DNA of 5,966 nucleotides from Alphaproteobacteria bacterium (GTDB lineage Bacteria; Pseudomonadota; Alphaproteobacteria; UBA8366), in NCBI GenBank assembly GCA_029861675.1, contig JAOTYV010000285.1:1-5966 (forward strand), written 5' to 3'. The notes under the pieces are model-generated. The model saw nothing but the letters and a program-made list of their open reading frames with translations, made no database searches and was not told where the DNA came from. Below, one piece after another: positions 5,886 to 5,966 of the stretch; position 1 is the stretch's first letter; every line of letters starts with the position of its first letter. Both the position numbers and the translations under genes were made by a program.

Positions 5886-5966
5886 ATGGCCGATCCCAAT
5901 ACGCTAACGGCGATTGCAGCGGCTGCGGCAATTCGGAATGGGCAACTTACCAGCGAGCGGCTGGTC
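5886..5966 (+). CDS. Amidase-signature-family enzyme, N-terminal fragment
   Basis: Twenty-seven codons from ATG to the right window edge read through without a stop. The pattern LTAIAAAAAIRNGQLTSERLV closely follows the usual first helix of amidase-signature enzymes (L-T-x-x-E-A-A-x-x-I-R-x-G-x-L-T-S-E-x-L-V), the family that includes bacterial amidases and the GatA subunit. The catalytic Lys-Ser-Ser triad lies downstream of the window, so activity cannot be confirmed. The family hydrolyses amide bonds to carboxylate and ammonia or amine in the cytoplasm. GAGG at 5878-5881 is a ribosome-binding candidate but only four bases from ATG, which is short. The gene is divergent from a peptide-type importer, suggesting the imported compound may be its substrate. 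It could also be GatA-like or another family member; the fragment is too short to tell. Confidence 0.72.
   Translation, partial: MADPNTLTAIAAAAAIRNGQLTSERLV

Overview
The window is GC-rich and uses GC-ending codons in its genes. Together with the ATPase variants and a classical Sec signal peptide, this suggests a Gram-negative proteobacterium, most likely an alphaproteobacterium. The taxonomic call is an inference from style, not from a marker gene.

From right to left on the minus strand, positions 5308 to 1 hold a nearly complete ABC importer operon of the peptide/opine/nickel (Dpp/Opp) family. It encodes a periplasmic solute-binding protein (3698-5308), a DppB-type permease (2665-3618), a DppC-type permease (1736-2653), a DppF-type ATPase (649-1722) and a DppD-type ATPase (start at 652, cut by the left window edge). 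The last four genes are tightly packed: gaps of 11 and 13 bases, then a 4-base ATGA overlap. A 79-base spacer separates the binding-protein gene from the first permease gene, and it contains a strong 12-bp stem-loop with no T-run. Such structures usually keep binding-protein mRNA in excess over permease mRNA. The two ATPase genes stand in F-D order rather than the D-F order of the textbook dpp/opp operons.

Positions 5309-5885 are a 577-base divergent intergenic region with no convincing gene. It has an AT-richer middle, a 10-bp inverted repeat (5743-5752 / 5804-5813) and CA-rich repeats in the leader of the binding-protein gene. On the plus strand, 5886 to the right edge is the first 27 codons of an amidase-signature-family enzyme.

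Taken together, the locus looks like a catabolic or scavenging unit: an amide-bearing or peptide-like compound is captured in the periplasm, imported with two ATPases, and possibly hydrolysed in the cytoplasm by the divergently encoded amidase. The substrate cannot be read from the sequence. I see no mobile element, CRISPR array, tRNA or rRNA. The main genes are ordinary family members; the less usual points are the gene order, the intercistronic hairpin, the recycled stop/Shine-Dalgarno module at two junctions, and the unexplained intergenic region.
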